A DNA stretch of 64,000 nt from Bartonella elizabethae F9251 = ATCC 49927 (GCF_000518165.1 NZ_JADB01000002.1:62001-126000); one strand, 5' to 3'. Positions 39,616-50,063 are shown, counted from the first letter of the stretch. A program made the numbers and translations. The notes: generated from the sequence alone by a model not told the origin.

Positions 39616-40298
39616 AACAACCTTTAACGAACCCTAATTCACACAATAATTCTGAGAAAAATATGAACAACAATAAAAAAACGCCTCTCTCACCAACATT
39701 TAAATTTCTCTTAGAAATGGGACCATTGGTCGCCTTCTTTTTTGCTAATTATAAGGGAGAATGGTTGATAAAAAACATTGAATTTTTTCAAAATTTTAGT
39801 AAGCCTATTTTCCCTGCAACAGCTATTTTTATGGTAGCGATTATTATTTCTCTAAGCTTATCGTGGATCCTTGCAAGACAAATTCCTATTATGCCTCTTA
39901 TTTCGGGAATATTTGTTCTCGTTTTTGGCTTTCTGACGCTCTGGCTTCATAATGAAACTTTCATAAAGATGAAACCAACAATCATTAACAGTTTATTTGC
40001 TTGTATACTTTTTGGTGGCATGTTTTTTAAAAAACCACTTTTACGTTATGCTCTTGACTCTACCTTAAAACTTGATGATTTAGGCTGGCAAAAACTCACC
40101 TATCGTTGGGCATTTTTTTTCGCTTTTCTTGCCCTTTTGAATGAAATTATTTGGCGCAATTTTAGCGATAATTTTTGGACGAGTTTCAAAGTTTTTGGCG
40201 TCATGCCTATAACAATTCTCTTTATGCTTACCCAAATGCCTCTTATACTAAAACACTCACAAGGGCTTTTTACAGAAGAGGATAAATCTAATTCTTAA
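39612..40298 (+). CDS. yciB: Septation protein A / YciB inner-membrane protein
   Basis: 228 residues with five or six membrane spans. FLLEMGPLVAFFFANYKG and DDLGWQKLTYRWAFFF followed by NEIIWR are the YciB/IspZ family marks. Linked in enterobacteria to envelope integrity and septation. The first 25 residues are polar and Asn-rich, and an internal ATG at 39663 (MNNNKKTPLSP) could be the actual start, although the ATGA overlap with ftsY favours the first. Confidence 0.9.
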   Translation: MKQPLTNPNSHNNSEKNMNNNKKTPLSPTFKFLLEMGPLVAFFFANYKGEWLIKNIEFFQNFSKPIFPATAIFMVAIIISLSLSWILARQIPIMPLISGIFVLVFGFLTLWLHNETFIKMKPTIINSLFACILFGGMFFKKPLLRYALDSTLKLDDLGWQKLTYRWAFFFAFLALLNEIIWRNFSDNFWTSFKVFGVMPITILFMLTQMPLILKHSQGLFTEEDKSNS

Positions 40299-40363
40299 AC
40301 AAATTCACGAATACAAATTACTTTATGTATTTATTGACAGATACACTGTTCAGGAGAAAAAGC

Positions 40364-41125
40364 ATGTTGATTGAACAGTTTATCTGTCGGGAGGATAATT
40401 TTGGTGTGCTCATTCATGATGAAAAAAGTGGTATGACAGCCGCAATTGATGCTCCTGAAAACAAAGCCATTCACAATGCTTTAAAGCGTCGTAATTGGAC
40501 ACTTCATACTATTTTTGTGACTCACCATCATTATGACCACGTGGAAGCCGTAGCAGAATTAAAACAAGTGTACAACGCTATGGTTATAGGACCAGAAGCA
40601 GAAAAAGAAAAAATTAATCATCTTGATCAAACACTTAAACCTGATGAAAAATTTTTCTTTGGCTCTCATACACTTTTAGCTCTCTCAACACCTGGCCATA
40701 CCTTGGGAGCACTATCCTATTATTTTCCTGAAAAAAAATTACTCTTTGCCGGAGATACACTTTTTTCACTCGGCTGTGGACGCTTATTTGAAGGAACAGC
40801 AACGCAAATGCTGAACTCTTTAAAAAAACTTCGTGAGCTTCCTGACGAAACACTTCTCTATTGTGGACATGAGTACACAAAAAATAATGCTCTTTTTGCA
40901 TTAACACTTGATCCAGATAATCAAGAACTTCAACAAAGAGCAGAAGAGGTTTTTTCATTACGCGCAAAAAATGCCATGACTTTACCAGTTACTTTAGGGC
41001 AGGAAAAAACAACAAACCCCTTTCTTCGTTGGGATGATCAAACAATTAGAAAAAATCTTTCAATGAAGAATGCTACAGGTGAAGAAGTTTTTGCCGAAAT
41101 TCGAAAAAGAAAGGATAATTTTTAG
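40364..41125 (+). CDS. gloB: Hydroxyacylglutathione hydrolase (glyoxalase II)
   Basis: 253 residues from the ATG at 40364, chosen for AGGAGA just before it; an ATG at 40325 would add 13 residues. Metallo-beta-lactamase fold with the metal motif THHHYDH, further ligands in TPGHTLGA, FAGDTLFSLGCGR and YCGHEYTKNN, and the glutathione-binding carboxy domain. Releases lactate and glutathione from lactoylglutathione. Part of its 3' end was copied in the duplication described downstream. Confidence 0.94.
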   Translation: MLIEQFICREDNFGVLIHDEKSGMTAAIDAPENKAIHNALKRRNWTLHTIFVTHHHYDHVEAVAELKQVYNAMVIGPEAEKEKINHLDQTLKPDEKFFFGSHTLLALSTPGHTLGALSYYFPEKKLLFAGDTLFSLGCGRLFEGTATQMLNSLKKLRELPDETLLYCGHEYTKNNALFALTLDPDNQELQQRAEEVFSLRAKNAMTLPVTLGQEKTTNPFLRWDDQTIRKNLSMKNATGEEVFAEIRKRKDNF

Positions 41126-41127
41126 CC

Positions 41128-41580
41128 ACGCTTAAACTTGCACTGTGCTTTTTTTCTTTTGTATCATATGCTCTAGAAAAAAAACACTAATAATTCTTTT
41201 TTATATAACTTGCCATCAGCAATTATCCCTTAATAGGAACTTTTCTTTTAAAGCTGGAAAAAACTGAAAAGGAATGTAAGAATTTACTTTCATAAACAAA
41301 AAATAAGTCTATCATTTATGACTCCAGTATCCACTCTAGTGTTAAAAATTACACTGCCTATATTTCTAGTAAACCAAAACTCGCGAGTATTTTAAAAGAA
41401 AATAATCTCACCCATAGAGATTTTTCTTCTGGAATCTTAACACTTAAAGGGATATGAATGCTTCTTGCATTGGTATCCGAAAAGAAATATTCATCTGAGA
41501 AAAATGTTATATTTCTCAATAATTTTAAATTTGTTAAAAAAGGCTTTTACAAAATAACGACTCATTTAGGAAGCTGTGGG
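41128..41580 (+). pseudogene. Decayed copy of the secreted-protein gene at 42211
   Basis: Alignable by eye with 42211-42678 along its length: start codon now ACG (41128), TCATATGCTC signal-peptide end, AATTATCCCTTAA, CTTTTAAAGCTGG, TATATTTCTAGTAAACCAAAACTCG, and the tail AATTTTAAATTTGTTAAAAA. It has several stops and frameshifts. It begins three bases after the gloB stop, and the bases before each start also match (AAAGAAAGGAT), so the copied unit includes the gloB 3' end. Confidence 0.8.
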
Positions 41581-42210
41581 GAGTTTATTTTGATAAACTA
41601 ATAAATTATGAAAATTCGAGAAATATCATTCCATTGCCATAATATATCAAGATATTGGTTTATAATGATAATTCTCTATTTTGCGGGTTGAATAAGGAGC
41701 AAGAATATCGCAAGATTCTCTTATTCAAAATCTCTCCCATGTTGAGTCGACCAAAACTATCCGATTGTAATGTACAAAGGGGCGGAGCTGTATTGAGTAA
41801 AACTCTACAATAAAAATACCTTTTATGAATCATCTTAAGTACCAGGCACTTTGTCGTCCATTGAAAACTTTTGGGTGTTGGAAAAATATACGTGATGATA
41901 TGGCTTTCTCCTTTATAAAAGCAAAGATTGGAACCCTATAATTTTATATTATTCACGACGCTTTATCGTTATACCATTTATGAGAACGTCATAAAATGTT
42001 CTTGGGAATGTTGAAGAATATCTTTTTTAAAAACAAATATTTAAATTAGCAATCCAGTAGCGTTCTATTCTTCATAAGAGGCATATTTTCACCATTTAAA
42101 ATAATTACCTTGTGTTCTGGTTATGTTTATAAATGATTTTTCTAAAAATAAAGGTCAATAGATGAAAAAACCTTTATTGAAATTCAAAAAAGAAAGGATC
42201 AATTTTAATC
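41581..42210. other. Gap between the decayed and intact copies
   Basis: About 630 AT-rich bases. It contains a 9-bp inverted repeat TTGAATAAG/CTTATTCAA at 41688-41728 and two words shared with the gap at 59.1 kb, and ends with a copy of the gloB tail sequence before the intact gene. No gene recognised. Confidence 0.4.
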
Positions 42211-42678
42211 ATGTTTAAATTTTTATTGTGCTTTCTTTTGCTTTTTCCCTTTATATCATATGCTCAAGAAAAGAAACAAGAAACAGATAATCCTCCTCTT
42301 ATATCACCTCTTATTGCAAATTATCCCTTAACAGAAGATCTTCTTTTAAAGCTAGAAAAAATTGAAAACGAATGTAAAAATTTACCTCCAGAGCCAGAAA
42401 CAAAAAATACAAAAAGTGATTTCACCACTGATAATGATCATATTGAAGGATATGTCGCTTATATTTCTAGTAAACGAGAACTCGTAAACATTTTAAGAGA
42501 AAATAATTTCACACCAAAAGATTTTGTTGTTGTTCTCCTAGCACTTCAAGCAACATTGAATGTGCTTACCAACGAAGAAAATTCTATTTATAACCCAAAA
42601 ATTATACCTTCAAGTAATATAGAATTTGCTAAAAAACATATGTACAGAATAATCAAAATTTTAAAAGGGAATTGTTAA
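42211..42678 (+). CDS. Secreted protein of unknown function
   Basis: 155 residues with a signal peptide (MFKFLLCFLLLFPFISYA) and no lipobox. The mature part is acidic and helical, with paired cysteines at LEKIENECKNLP and the very end (LKGNC), which could form a disulfide. The middle segment HIEGYVAYISSKRELVNILR followed by NNFTPKDFVVVLLALQA resembles a family of small secreted proteobacterial proteins of unknown role. A ribosome binding site AAAGGA precedes the ATG. A broken copy lies 630 bases upstream, next to gloB. Function is not assigned. Confidence 0.75.
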   Translation: MFKFLLCFLLLFPFISYAQEKKQETDNPPLISPLIANYPLTEDLLLKLEKIENECKNLPPEPETKNTKSDFTTDNDHIEGYVAYISSKRELVNILRENNFTPKDFVVVLLALQATLNVLTNEENSIYNPKIIPSSNIEFAKKHMYRIIKILKGNC

Positions 42679-42700
42679 AAAATTCTTTTAAAATAATCGA

Positions 42701-43597
42701 TTAACTTTGTAAACGACGACAAATTTCATCTAATTGTTCTAGTGAAGAATAATGTATTTTTAAATCGCCACCTTTTTTACCGTGACGAATCATAACCTTC
42801 ATTCCAATAACATCGGCAAGTAATTTTTCTAAAGATTTTGTTTCTGCATCCTTCTCCACAGTGGTACGTTTTTTAGTCTTAGGATTAGCTTGCTCATAGG
42901 CAAGTATTTCTGTTTGACGTACTGAAAGCCCTTCACGGATAATTTTTTCAGCTAACTCTTGTGGATTATCAACGGTTATAAGACATCGCGCATGTCCCGC
43001 AGAAAGTTGTCCATCCGTCAAGAATTGTTGTACTTTTTCTGGAAGTTTTAACAAACGAAGCGTATTAGCAACATGACTACGACTTTTTCCTATAACGTGC
43101 GCTAAATCGACTTGTGTATAATCATGTTCATTCAGGAGCATCTCATATCCTTTTGCTTCTTCAATAGGATTAAGATCAGCCCGCTGAACATTTTCAATAA
43201 TAGCCAATTCCAAAGCAGTTTTATCATCGACATCACGAATGATAACAGGCAATTGACTTAAATTTGCACGTTGTGCAGCACGCCAACGCCGTTCACCCGC
43301 GATCAATTCAAACCGATGAGGATGATCTCTTAAAGGTCTTACAATAACAGGCTGAACCACACCATGTTGACGAATTGATTGTGCTAAATTGTCAAGCTCT
43401 GTTTCAGTAAAATGCCGCCGCGGATTATGAGGATTACACGAAATAGATTCAAGAGGAACAAATCTTTCGGAAATGCTACTGGATTCGGTTAATTTATCAA
43501 AACTTGATGAACGTGCAAGATTGTTGTTTAAATTGATATCACCAATCAATGCTGCTAATCCACGTCCTAGTCTTTTTTTTGAGAGATCATCATTCAT
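42701..43597 (-). CDS. parB: Chromosome partitioning protein ParB
   Basis: 298 residues. CTP-dependent clamp that loads at parS sites and spreads. The amino end KKRLGRGLAALIGD is the ParA-stimulating tail of chromosomal ParBs; NPHNPRRHF and GERRWRAAQRA form the CTP-binding domain; the helix-turn-helix lies in YTQVDLAHVIGKSRSHVANT, and a dimer domain closes the protein. Three parS-like sites lie within 4 kb. Lies 38 bases behind parA. Confidence 0.97.
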   Translation of the reverse strand: MNDDLSKKRLGRGLAALIGDINLNNNLARSSSFDKLTESSSISERFVPLESISCNPHNPRRHFTETELDNLAQSIRQHGVVQPVIVRPLRDHPHRFELIAGERRWRAAQRANLSQLPVIIRDVDDKTALELAIIENVQRADLNPIEEAKGYEMLLNEHDYTQVDLAHVIGKSRSHVANTLRLLKLPEKVQQFLTDGQLSAGHARCLITVDNPQELAEKIIREGLSVRQTEILAYEQANPKTKKRTTVEKDAETKSLEKLLADVIGMKVMIRHGKKGGDLKIHYSSLEQLDEICRRLQS

Positions 43598-43635
43598 AAT
43601 TTTTCTCTTTGAACTTTTAGATATTTTTTATATTT

Positions 43636-44433
43636 CTAAGCAGCAGCGCGTGCTTGTTTTTCACGTTGAATCATTTCTGATGCTAGACGCAAATAAGCTT
43701 GGCTCCCAGCACATTTGAGATCATAAAGCAATACAGGTTTACCGAAAGAGGGCGCTTCTGATACTCTTACATTTCGTGGAATAACAGTACGATAAACTTT
43801 ATCTCCCATAAAAGAGCGTACATCTTCAACAACTTGATTTGAAAGATTATTCCGTCCATCATACATGGTGAGAACAATACCTTGGATTTCTAGGGATGGA
43901 TTAAGAACGGATCGCACTTGTTTTACTGTTTCAAGCAATTGACTTAAACCTTCAAGCGCTAAAAATTCACATTGCATAGGTACCAAAACGGAATCTGCAG
44001 CTCCCATAGCATTCAGTGTCAGAAGATTAAGTGATGGTGGACAATCAATTAAAATATAATTGAATTTTTTTTCCATTTCTGGATCATCGTATAGAGCTTT
44101 ACGCAAGCGTCTTATACGATCTTGTGATGAAGAAATTTCCATTTCCACACCTAAAAGATCAAGAGTAGAAGGAACAATGTAAAGATTGGGTACTGCTGTT
44201 TTTAAAGCCGCTTGTGTGATTGAAACTCCTGAAACCAGAACATCATAAGATGACAAAGGACGGCTATTACGATCAATTCCTAAACCTGTACTTGCATTAC
44301 CTTGTGGATCAACATCCATAATAAGGACATTTTCACCAATAGCTGCTAAAGCTGTCGCAAGATTAATTGCTGTGGTTGTTTTTCCGACTCCACCCTTTTG
44401 GTTTGCAATAGCGATAATTCTTGTTTCGCTCAT
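43636..44433 (-). CDS. parA: Chromosome partitioning ATPase ParA
   Basis: 265 residues. Deviant Walker A motif KGGVGKTTTAINLATAL near the start, Walker A' and B segments VLIMDVDPQGNASTGLG and YILIDCPPSLNLL. Drives origin segregation with ParB. GAGGG precedes the ATG. Part of the rsmG-parA-parB string, seven bases behind rsmG. Confidence 0.97.
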   Translation of the reverse strand: MSETRIIAIANQKGGVGKTTTAINLATALAAIGENVLIMDVDPQGNASTGLGIDRNSRPLSSYDVLVSGVSITQAALKTAVPNLYIVPSTLDLLGVEMEISSSQDRIRRLRKALYDDPEMEKKFNYILIDCPPSLNLLTLNAMGAADSVLVPMQCEFLALEGLSQLLETVKQVRSVLNPSLEIQGIVLTMYDGRNNLSNQVVEDVRSFMGDKVYRTVIPRNVRVSEAPSFGKPVLLYDLKCAGSQAYLRLASEMIQREKQARAAA

Positions 44434-44439
44434 TTTGCT

Positions 44440-45078
44440 TTACCCTCTAATATGAGAAATTTCTAAAATAACAGAATTTTCATCAACTTTACTTTTATGT
44501 TTTAACAGATCAAAGTGCCAATTGGCAGAGGCATTTTTTATTTCTGTAGCGTAATCCCGACCTTTTTGCAAAAGAGCGATCGTTTTTTCTGTTAATAAAG
44601 GAAAAATAAGCGGTAAAAGAACATTAAGCGGTGCTAATCCCCGTGCCGTTATAATATCGGATATGGGAATTTTCTGATATACATCTTCAATTCTAGCATG
44701 ATAAACCGTTGCAGGAAGATTGAGTTGAGCAATAACAGTTCGCAAAAAAGCAACTTTTTTTCCATTACTTTCAATAAGATTAATGTGCCCTGTTCCTTTT
44801 TCTTTCAGAAAGATAGCAATAACAATTGCGGGAAAACCTCCTCCTGATCCTAGATCACACCACTGTAAAGAATGAGGATACAAAGGAAAAATTTGTGCTG
44901 AATCTAAAATATGCCGTGTCCATAAATCTGGTATTGTTGCAGCAGATATCAAATTAATATGCGCATTCCATTGAAGTATTAAAGACTCAAACTGAATTAA
45001 ATTTTCCATCGTTTCACGTGAAACAGAAGGAACAATATTTAATAATTGCTGATATTTTTGTTCTGTAGAAAAATCCAT
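44440..45078 (-). CDS. rsmG: 16S rRNA (guanine-527-N7)-methyltransferase
   Basis: 212 residues. SAM-binding motif DLGSGGGFPAIVIAIF, then LIESNGKKVAFLRTVIAQL and ARGLAPLNVLLPL, typical of RsmG/GidB. The start overlaps the mnmG stop by one base (TAATG). A parS-like site lies inside the coding region near the 5' end (45011-45024). Confidence 0.95.
   Translation of the reverse strand: MDFSTEQKYQQLLNIVPSVSRETMENLIQFESLILQWNAHINLISAATIPDLWTRHILDSAQIFPLYPHSLQWCDLGSGGGFPAIVIAIFLKEKGTGHINLIESNGKKVAFLRTVIAQLNLPATVYHARIEDVYQKIPISDIITARGLAPLNVLLPLIFPLLTEKTIALLQKGRDYATEIKNASANWHFDLLKHKSKVDENSVILEISHIRG
45011..45024. promoter_or_regulatory. parS-like site inside rsmG
   Basis: GTTTCACGTGAAAC, a perfect palindrome and exact core of the bacterial parS consensus (TGTTTCACGTGAAACA), 1.4 kb from parB. 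Expected ParB loading site. Confidence 0.9.
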
Positions 45079-46946
45079 TAAGCTGTTTTAGCCTTTTCAC
45101 GTCGTTGACGTTGAATATATGTAATAATAAGGGATAACGCGGCGGGTGTCATACCATCAATTTTTTGTGCATCAGCAATTGAACGCGGCGACATTTCTTG
45201 AATCTTTGATTTAAGCTCATTTGAAAGACCTGAAATTGCCTGAATATCAAGAGATGAAGGAATTTCTAAACGTTCATCTCTCTGAAGAGAGGCAATATCT
45301 TGTGCTTGTTTATCTAAATAAACCGCATATTGTGCTTCAATTTCTAAAGATTCTACTGTTTTAGAATCAATTGTTTGTAGTTGTGGCCAAAAATGTGAAA
45401 GACGCTCTAAAGTCATATGAGGATAAGCAAGAAAATCATAAGCCGAACGCCGAATTCCATCATGATTCACGTGTAATCCATGAGCGGAAGCTTCATTCGG
45501 TGTTAAAAAGAGATTTTGGCATATTGATCGTGCTTGATCAAGCCGTTGTTGCTTTTTCTGATAACAATCCCAACGCTTTTTACTGACAATACCCCATTCT
45601 TTTGCCAAGGGTGTCAAACGCGTATCAGCATTATCAGATCGTAAAGATAAACGAAATTCAGCACGTGATGTAAACATTCTATAAGGTTCATAAACACCGC
45701 GTGAAACTAAATCATCAACCATAACACCAATATAAGCCGTAGAACGACTTATAAGTATTTCATCTAATTTACCCACTTTACGTGCCGCATTTAATCCAGC
45801 CAATAGTCCCTGTGCTGCTGCTTCCTCATATCCTGTTGTCCCATTAATTTGTCCTGCTAAAAACAACCCTGGTAAGGAGCGTAATTCTAAGCTTCTCGTT
45901 AATTGTTGTGGATTAACAAAATCATACTCAATAGCGTAACCAGGTTGTAAAACTGTAGCATTTTCCAATCCTTCAATGGTTTTCAATAGGGAAATTTGTA
46001 CGTCTTCAGGAAGAGAAGTAGAAAGACCATTTGGATAAACTGTATCATCATTTAATCCTTCTGGTTCTAGGAAAATCTGATGTCCATCACGTTCCCCAAA
46101 TTTAACAATTTTATCTTCAACTGATGGACAATAACGGGGTCCTAATCCTTCAATATTTCCAGAATATAAAGCAGAACGATGAATATTATCACGAATAATT
46201 TGATGTGTTTGCGCATTTGTACGTGTTATTGCACATTCAATTTGTGGCTGTTCAATTTTCTCTGTTAAAAGAGAAAAAGGAACAGGATTTTCATCGGCTT
46301 GTTGTTTTAGAAGACGATCCCAATCAATTGTTTTTTTACTCAAACGCGCAGGAGTTCCAGTTTTTAATCGCCCAAGCTTTATAGAATAATTTTTCAAACG
46401 ATCAGCAAGTTGCACACTTGAGGGATCCCCCATACGGCCAGCAGCCCATGTTTTATCACCAATATGAATAAAACCATTTAAAAATGTTCCTGTCGTCAAA
46501 ACAACAGCACCAGAAAAAATTGTTCCTTGTTTTTTTAAAACAACACCTGATACACAATGATTTTTAAAAACCAAATCAATAACTTCATCTTCAATGAGCG
46601 TCAGATTTTCCTGCTCTTTTAAAAGTTTTTGAATGGCTTCTTTATAGAGTTGTCGATCTGCTTGTGTCCGTGGACCTCTTACGGCTGGTCCCTTACGTCT
46701 GTTAAGAAGTCTAAACTGAATTCCAGCAGCATCTGCTGCACGTCCCATAAGACCATCTAAAGCATCTATTTCACGAACCAAATGTCCTTTTCCAAGTCCT
46801 CCAATAGCAGGATTACAGGACATTGTTCCCAGTGCCGATATTTTATGTGTCACAAGTACTGTATGTGCTCCTACACGGGCTGAAGCTGAAGCTGCTTCAC
46901 AGCCAGCATGACCACCACCAACAATGACAACATCATATGATTGCAT
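45078..46946 (-). CDS. mnmG: tRNA uridine 5-carboxymethylaminomethyl modification enzyme MnmG
   Basis: 622 residues. FAD-binding start [41 protein letters not shown], and the [17 protein letters not shown] block are diagnostic. With MnmE it makes the cmnm5 modification at wobble U34 of certain tRNAs. The carboxy-terminal helical domain that meets MnmE is complete. Sits between mnmE and rsmG as in most bacteria. Confidence 0.97.
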   Translation of the reverse strand: MQSYDVVIVGGGHAGCEAASASARVGAHTVLVTHKISALGTMSCNPAIGGLGKGHLVREIDALDGLMGRAADAAGIQFRLLNRRKGPAVRGPRTQADRQLYKEAIQKLLKEQENLTLIEDEVIDLVFKNHCVSGVVLKKQGTIFSGAVVLTTGTFLNGFIHIGDKTWAAGRMGDPSSVQLADRLKNYSIKLGRLKTGTPARLSKKTIDWDRLLKQQADENPVPFSLLTEKIEQPQIECAITRTNAQTHQIIRDNIHRSALYSGNIEGLGPRYCPSVEDKIVKFGERDGHQIFLEPEGLNDDTVYPNGLSTSLPEDVQISLLKTIEGLENATVLQPGYAIEYDFVNPQQLTRSLELRSLPGLFLAGQINGTTGYEEAAAQGLLAGLNAARKVGKLDEILISRSTAYIGVMVDDLVSRGVYEPYRMFTSRAEFRLSLRSDNADTRLTPLAKEWGIVSKKRWDCYQKKQQRLDQARSICQNLFLTPNEASAHGLHVNHDGIRRSAYDFLAYPHMTLERLSHFWPQLQTIDSKTVESLEIEAQYAVYLDKQAQDIASLQRDERLEIPSSLDIQAISGLSNELKSKIQEMSPRSIADAQKIDGMTPAALSLIITYIQRQRREKAKTA

Positions 46947-46975
46947 TTAATTCATTCCATAGAGAATAATCTAAG

Positions 46976-46989
46976 GTTTCACGTGAAAC
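46976..46989. promoter_or_regulatory. parS-like site between mnmE and mnmG
   Basis: GTTTCACGTGAAAC followed by A, the exact parS core, 30 bases upstream of the mnmG start. Confidence 0.92.
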
Positions 46990-47037
46990 AGAATATAAAT
47001 TACATAATCTTTTAAATCTGTCTATGAAATAATCAAT

Positions 47038-47051
47038 GTTTCACGTGAATC
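47038..47051. promoter_or_regulatory. Imperfect parS-like site next to the mnmE stop
   Basis: TGTTTCACGTGAATCA: one mismatch (T for A) to the parS consensus. 62 bases from the perfect site in the same gap. Confidence 0.75.
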
Positions 47052-47052
47052 A

Positions 47053-48360
47053 TTATTTACCAACACAAAACTCTGAAAAAATAATATCAAGCAAATCTTC
47101 AACATCAATATCTCCCGTAATTTTTCCAATAAAATCACTTGCACGACGGAGATGTTCTGCACGTAAACTGAGATCAAGAGAATGATAATTGAGAGAATTT
47201 TCAATCTCTTTAACAGCTTCCTTTAAAAGTTGAAGTTGTCTTTTACGCGCCGGAACAAGATTCCCAACTTTAGAAGCACGATGATGACAAAATGATTCAA
47301 GTTCTTTGATAAAATGATCAAAATTTAACCCTGTTAATGCAGAAAATTGTATAGAATAATCTTGATCATTTTTTTCATAAAGATCAAGCTTATTGCCAAC
47401 ACGCCATATTTCAGCCGATGTTTCTGGTAAATCGACTTGCTCAGGATTTCCTATATCATAAACCAAAATAACCAAATCAGCTTCTCTAACATGCTGTTTA
47501 GCAACTTCTATTCCTAATTGTTCTACCTTATTTTCTGTTTTTCTAAAACCAGCAGTATCCGTTAAAAAAATAGGTAAACCAGCAAGAATAAGCCTCATTT
47601 CTAAAGCATCACGTGTTGTCCCTGCTTCTTCCGTTACAATAGCAACAGATTTTCCTGCAAGACGATTCATAATGCTTGATTTTCCAGAATTTGGAGCCCC
47701 TGCAATAACAATCTTTAATCCATCACGTAAAATACTTGCACGTTCTCCTTCAGCAATATGTTCTCGAAGAGAAATACAAAGATCTTCCACATCTTTCCAA
47801 ATTTTATCAGATATTGCGTTAGGAATATCTGCTTCATCAGCAAAATCAAGTTCTGCTTCAATAAAAGCACGCGCCTTCATAAGTTTATGGCGCCAATCAC
47901 GATAAAGTGTCGTTAAATGTCCACTTGTCCCCATCACTGCTAAACGTCGTTGGCTCTCCGTTTCTGCTTCTATTAAATCAGCCAAACCTTCTGCTTGAAC
48001 AAGATCTAATTTCCCTTCCATAAATGCACGACGTGAAAATTCACCTGCTTCAGCCATACGGCATTCAGAAAATGTCGATAATTCATCAAGAAAACGATTA
48101 ACAACTGCTTTTCCGCCATGCAAATGGAATTCTGCACAGTCTTCTCCCGTGAAACTATGAGGAGCAGGAAAAAAAACAGTCAAAGCAGAATCTAAAAAAC
48201 TACCATCACGAGCAGTAAGATTTCCATAATGCATAAAGCGTGCTTTAGGTAAACAACCACAAAGAGTTTCAACTATATGCACAACATGAGGACCAGAAAG
48301 CCGAATGACTGCAACCCCTGAAGGTAACAATCCACTCGAAACAGCAAAGATTGTATCCAC
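47053..48360 (-). CDS. mnmE: tRNA modification GTPase MnmE
   Basis: 435 residues starting with GTG behind AGGAT. Amino-terminal tetrahydrofolate-binding domain (ISSGLLPSGVAVIRLSG-like: AVSSGLLPSGVAVIRLSGP), helical domain, and the inserted GTPase: GAPNSGKSSIMNRLAG, TDTAGFRKTENKVEQ, NKLDLYEK. The last four residues are CVGK, the functional C(I/L/V)GK end. Partner of MnmG in tRNA U34 modification. Confidence 0.96.
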   Translation of the reverse strand: MDTIFAVSSGLLPSGVAVIRLSGPHVVHIVETLCGCLPKARFMHYGNLTARDGSFLDSALTVFFPAPHSFTGEDCAEFHLHGGKAVVNRFLDELSTFSECRMAEAGEFSRRAFMEGKLDLVQAEGLADLIEAETESQRRLAVMGTSGHLTTLYRDWRHKLMKARAFIEAELDFADEADIPNAISDKIWKDVEDLCISLREHIAEGERASILRDGLKIVIAGAPNSGKSSIMNRLAGKSVAIVTEEAGTTRDALEMRLILAGLPIFLTDTAGFRKTENKVEQLGIEVAKQHVREADLVILVYDIGNPEQVDLPETSAEIWRVGNKLDLYEKNDQDYSIQFSALTGLNFDHFIKELESFCHHRASKVGNLVPARKRQLQLLKEAVKEIENSLNYHSLDLSLRAEHLRRASDFIGKITGDIDVEDLLDIIFSEFCVGK

Positions 48361-48391
48361 AGGTTCTATCCTAATAAAAACTTTAATGATT

Positions 48392-49657
48392 CTATGTATT
48401 CATTGAATCAAAAAATTCACTATTATTTTTTGTTTGCTTTAATTTATCAATCAAAAATTCAATTGCATCTGTTACATTCATAGGCGCTAAAATACGACGA
48501 AGAACAAAAATTTTGTGTAAATCTTGTCTTGCAACCAAAAGCTCTTCTTTACGCGTTCCTGACTTCAAAATATCCATAGCGGGGAAAATACGCTTATCAG
48601 CGACTTTTCGATCAAGAACAATTTCCGAATTACCAGTTCCTTTAAATTCTTCAAAAATAACCTCATCCATACGGCTTCCTGTATCAATCAAAGCCGTTGC
48701 AATAATGGTTAAAGATCCACCTTCCTCAATATTACGTGCAGCACCAAAAAAACGTTTTGGACGCTGCAAAGCATTTGCATCCACACCACCTGTCAAAACC
48801 TTACCTGAAGAAGGAACAACCGTATTATATGCGCGACCCAAACGTGTAATCGAATCCAGAAGAATAACAACATCACGACCATATTCAACGAGGCGTTTGG
48901 CTTTTTCAATGACCATTTCTGCCACTTGTACGTGACGTATTGCAGGTTCATCAAAAGTAGAAGAAACAACCTCTCCTTTTACTGAACGCTGCATATCTGT
49001 AACCTCTTCTGGTCGTTCATCAATCAAAAGAACAATAAGATAACATTCAGGATGATTAGTGGTAATAGAATGAGCAATATTCTGAAGGAGAACTGTTTTT
49101 CCCGTCCGAGGTGGTGCAACGATTAATCCTCTCTGTCCTTTTCCCAATGGAGATATCAAATCAATCACGCGCGATGACATATCCTTCTCTGTAGGATCTT
49201 GTATTTCCATTTGGAAGCGTTCATTTGAATAAAGAGGTGTAAGATTATCAAAGTGAATTTTATAACGAATTTTTTCAGGTTTTTCGAAATTAATTGTATT
49301 AATTTTAAGAAGAGCAAAATAACGTTCCCCTTCTTTTGGGCTTCGTATAGGACCTTCAATGGTATCGCCTGTTTTTAGAGAAAATGACTGAATTTGTGAA
49401 GGTGAAAGATAGATATCATCAGGTCCAGGAAGATAATTAGCATCAGCAGATCGCAAAAATCCAAATCCATCTTGTAAAACTTCAACAACGCCTTCTCCTA
49501 TAATTTCTACATCTTGTAGAGCAAGTTTTTTCAAGATCGCAAACATTAATTCTTGTTTGCGCATAAGGGAGGCATTTTCAACTTCTAATGTTTCAGCAAA
49601 AGAAACAAGTTCAACGGGATTTTTACTTTTAAGTTCTTGTAGTTTCATTTTTTGCAT
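48392..49657 (-). CDS. rho: Transcription termination factor Rho
   Basis: 421 residues from the ATG at 49657; an ATG at 49648 ([11 protein letters not shown]) matches the usual Rho start and is an equal choice. RNA-binding cold-shock-like domain with [20 protein letters not shown], Walker [16 protein letters not shown], Walker [17 protein letters not shown], and Q/R-loop segments. Hexameric helicase that ends transcription. Its upstream region is the presumed replication origin. Confidence 0.96.
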   Translation of the reverse strand: MQKMKLQELKSKNPVELVSFAETLEVENASLMRKQELMFAILKKLALQDVEIIGEGVVEVLQDGFGFLRSADANYLPGPDDIYLSPSQIQSFSLKTGDTIEGPIRSPKEGERYFALLKINTINFEKPEKIRYKIHFDNLTPLYSNERFQMEIQDPTEKDMSSRVIDLISPLGKGQRGLIVAPPRTGKTVLLQNIAHSITTNHPECYLIVLLIDERPEEVTDMQRSVKGEVVSSTFDEPAIRHVQVAEMVIEKAKRLVEYGRDVVILLDSITRLGRAYNTVVPSSGKVLTGGVDANALQRPKRFFGAARNIEEGGSLTIIATALIDTGSRMDEVIFEEFKGTGNSEIVLDRKVADKRIFPAMDILKSGTRKEELLVARQDLHKIFVLRRILAPMNVTDAIEFLIDKLKQTKNNSEFFDSMNT

Positions 49658-50015
49658 GAAAGATGCTCTTTTAATTAAGGAGAGAATTACCTTGAACAAT
49701 TTATGGAGATTTTATAGAACGAAATATCCTCAAGAAGAAAGCATTTTACACTCAATTTTTTCAATCTGCAAGTACCATTTATATGAAATTTATTCGTATA
49801 ATATTAAGAATATTATATAAAAAATATAAAACACGAATAGTATTTAATTATTTTATAACAAAAATATGAATTTAACCTATAACGTTAATGAAATTCCATT
49901 CAAGAGTATTTTTTCCAAAACTTTTTATTAATAAATTTATATTAAAGAGAGGATTCTTCTTATTAAAAACTGTGTTTAGTGTGAATTATTATTTACACTT
50001 CATTTATTCTCAATT

Positions 50016-50024
50016 TTATCCACA
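50016..50024 (+). promoter_or_regulatory. DnaA box
   Basis: TTATCCACA, exact match to the strong DnaA-box consensus. Confidence 0.75.
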
Positions 50025-50048
50025 AAAGAGAGGATAAAAAAAATAAAA

Positions 50049-50063
50049 TTAACATTATCTTAA
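50049..50063. promoter_or_regulatory. CtrA-like site
   Basis: TTAA, seven bases, TTAA: the CtrA consensus layout, placed between the DnaA boxes as in the Caulobacter origin. In DNA this AT-rich a chance match is possible. Confidence 0.4.

Noticed and set aside
41688-41728. Inverted repeat TTGAATAAG/CTTATTCAA
   Set aside because: Stem of only nine pairs with a 23-base loop and no T run; not enough for a terminator or operator call.
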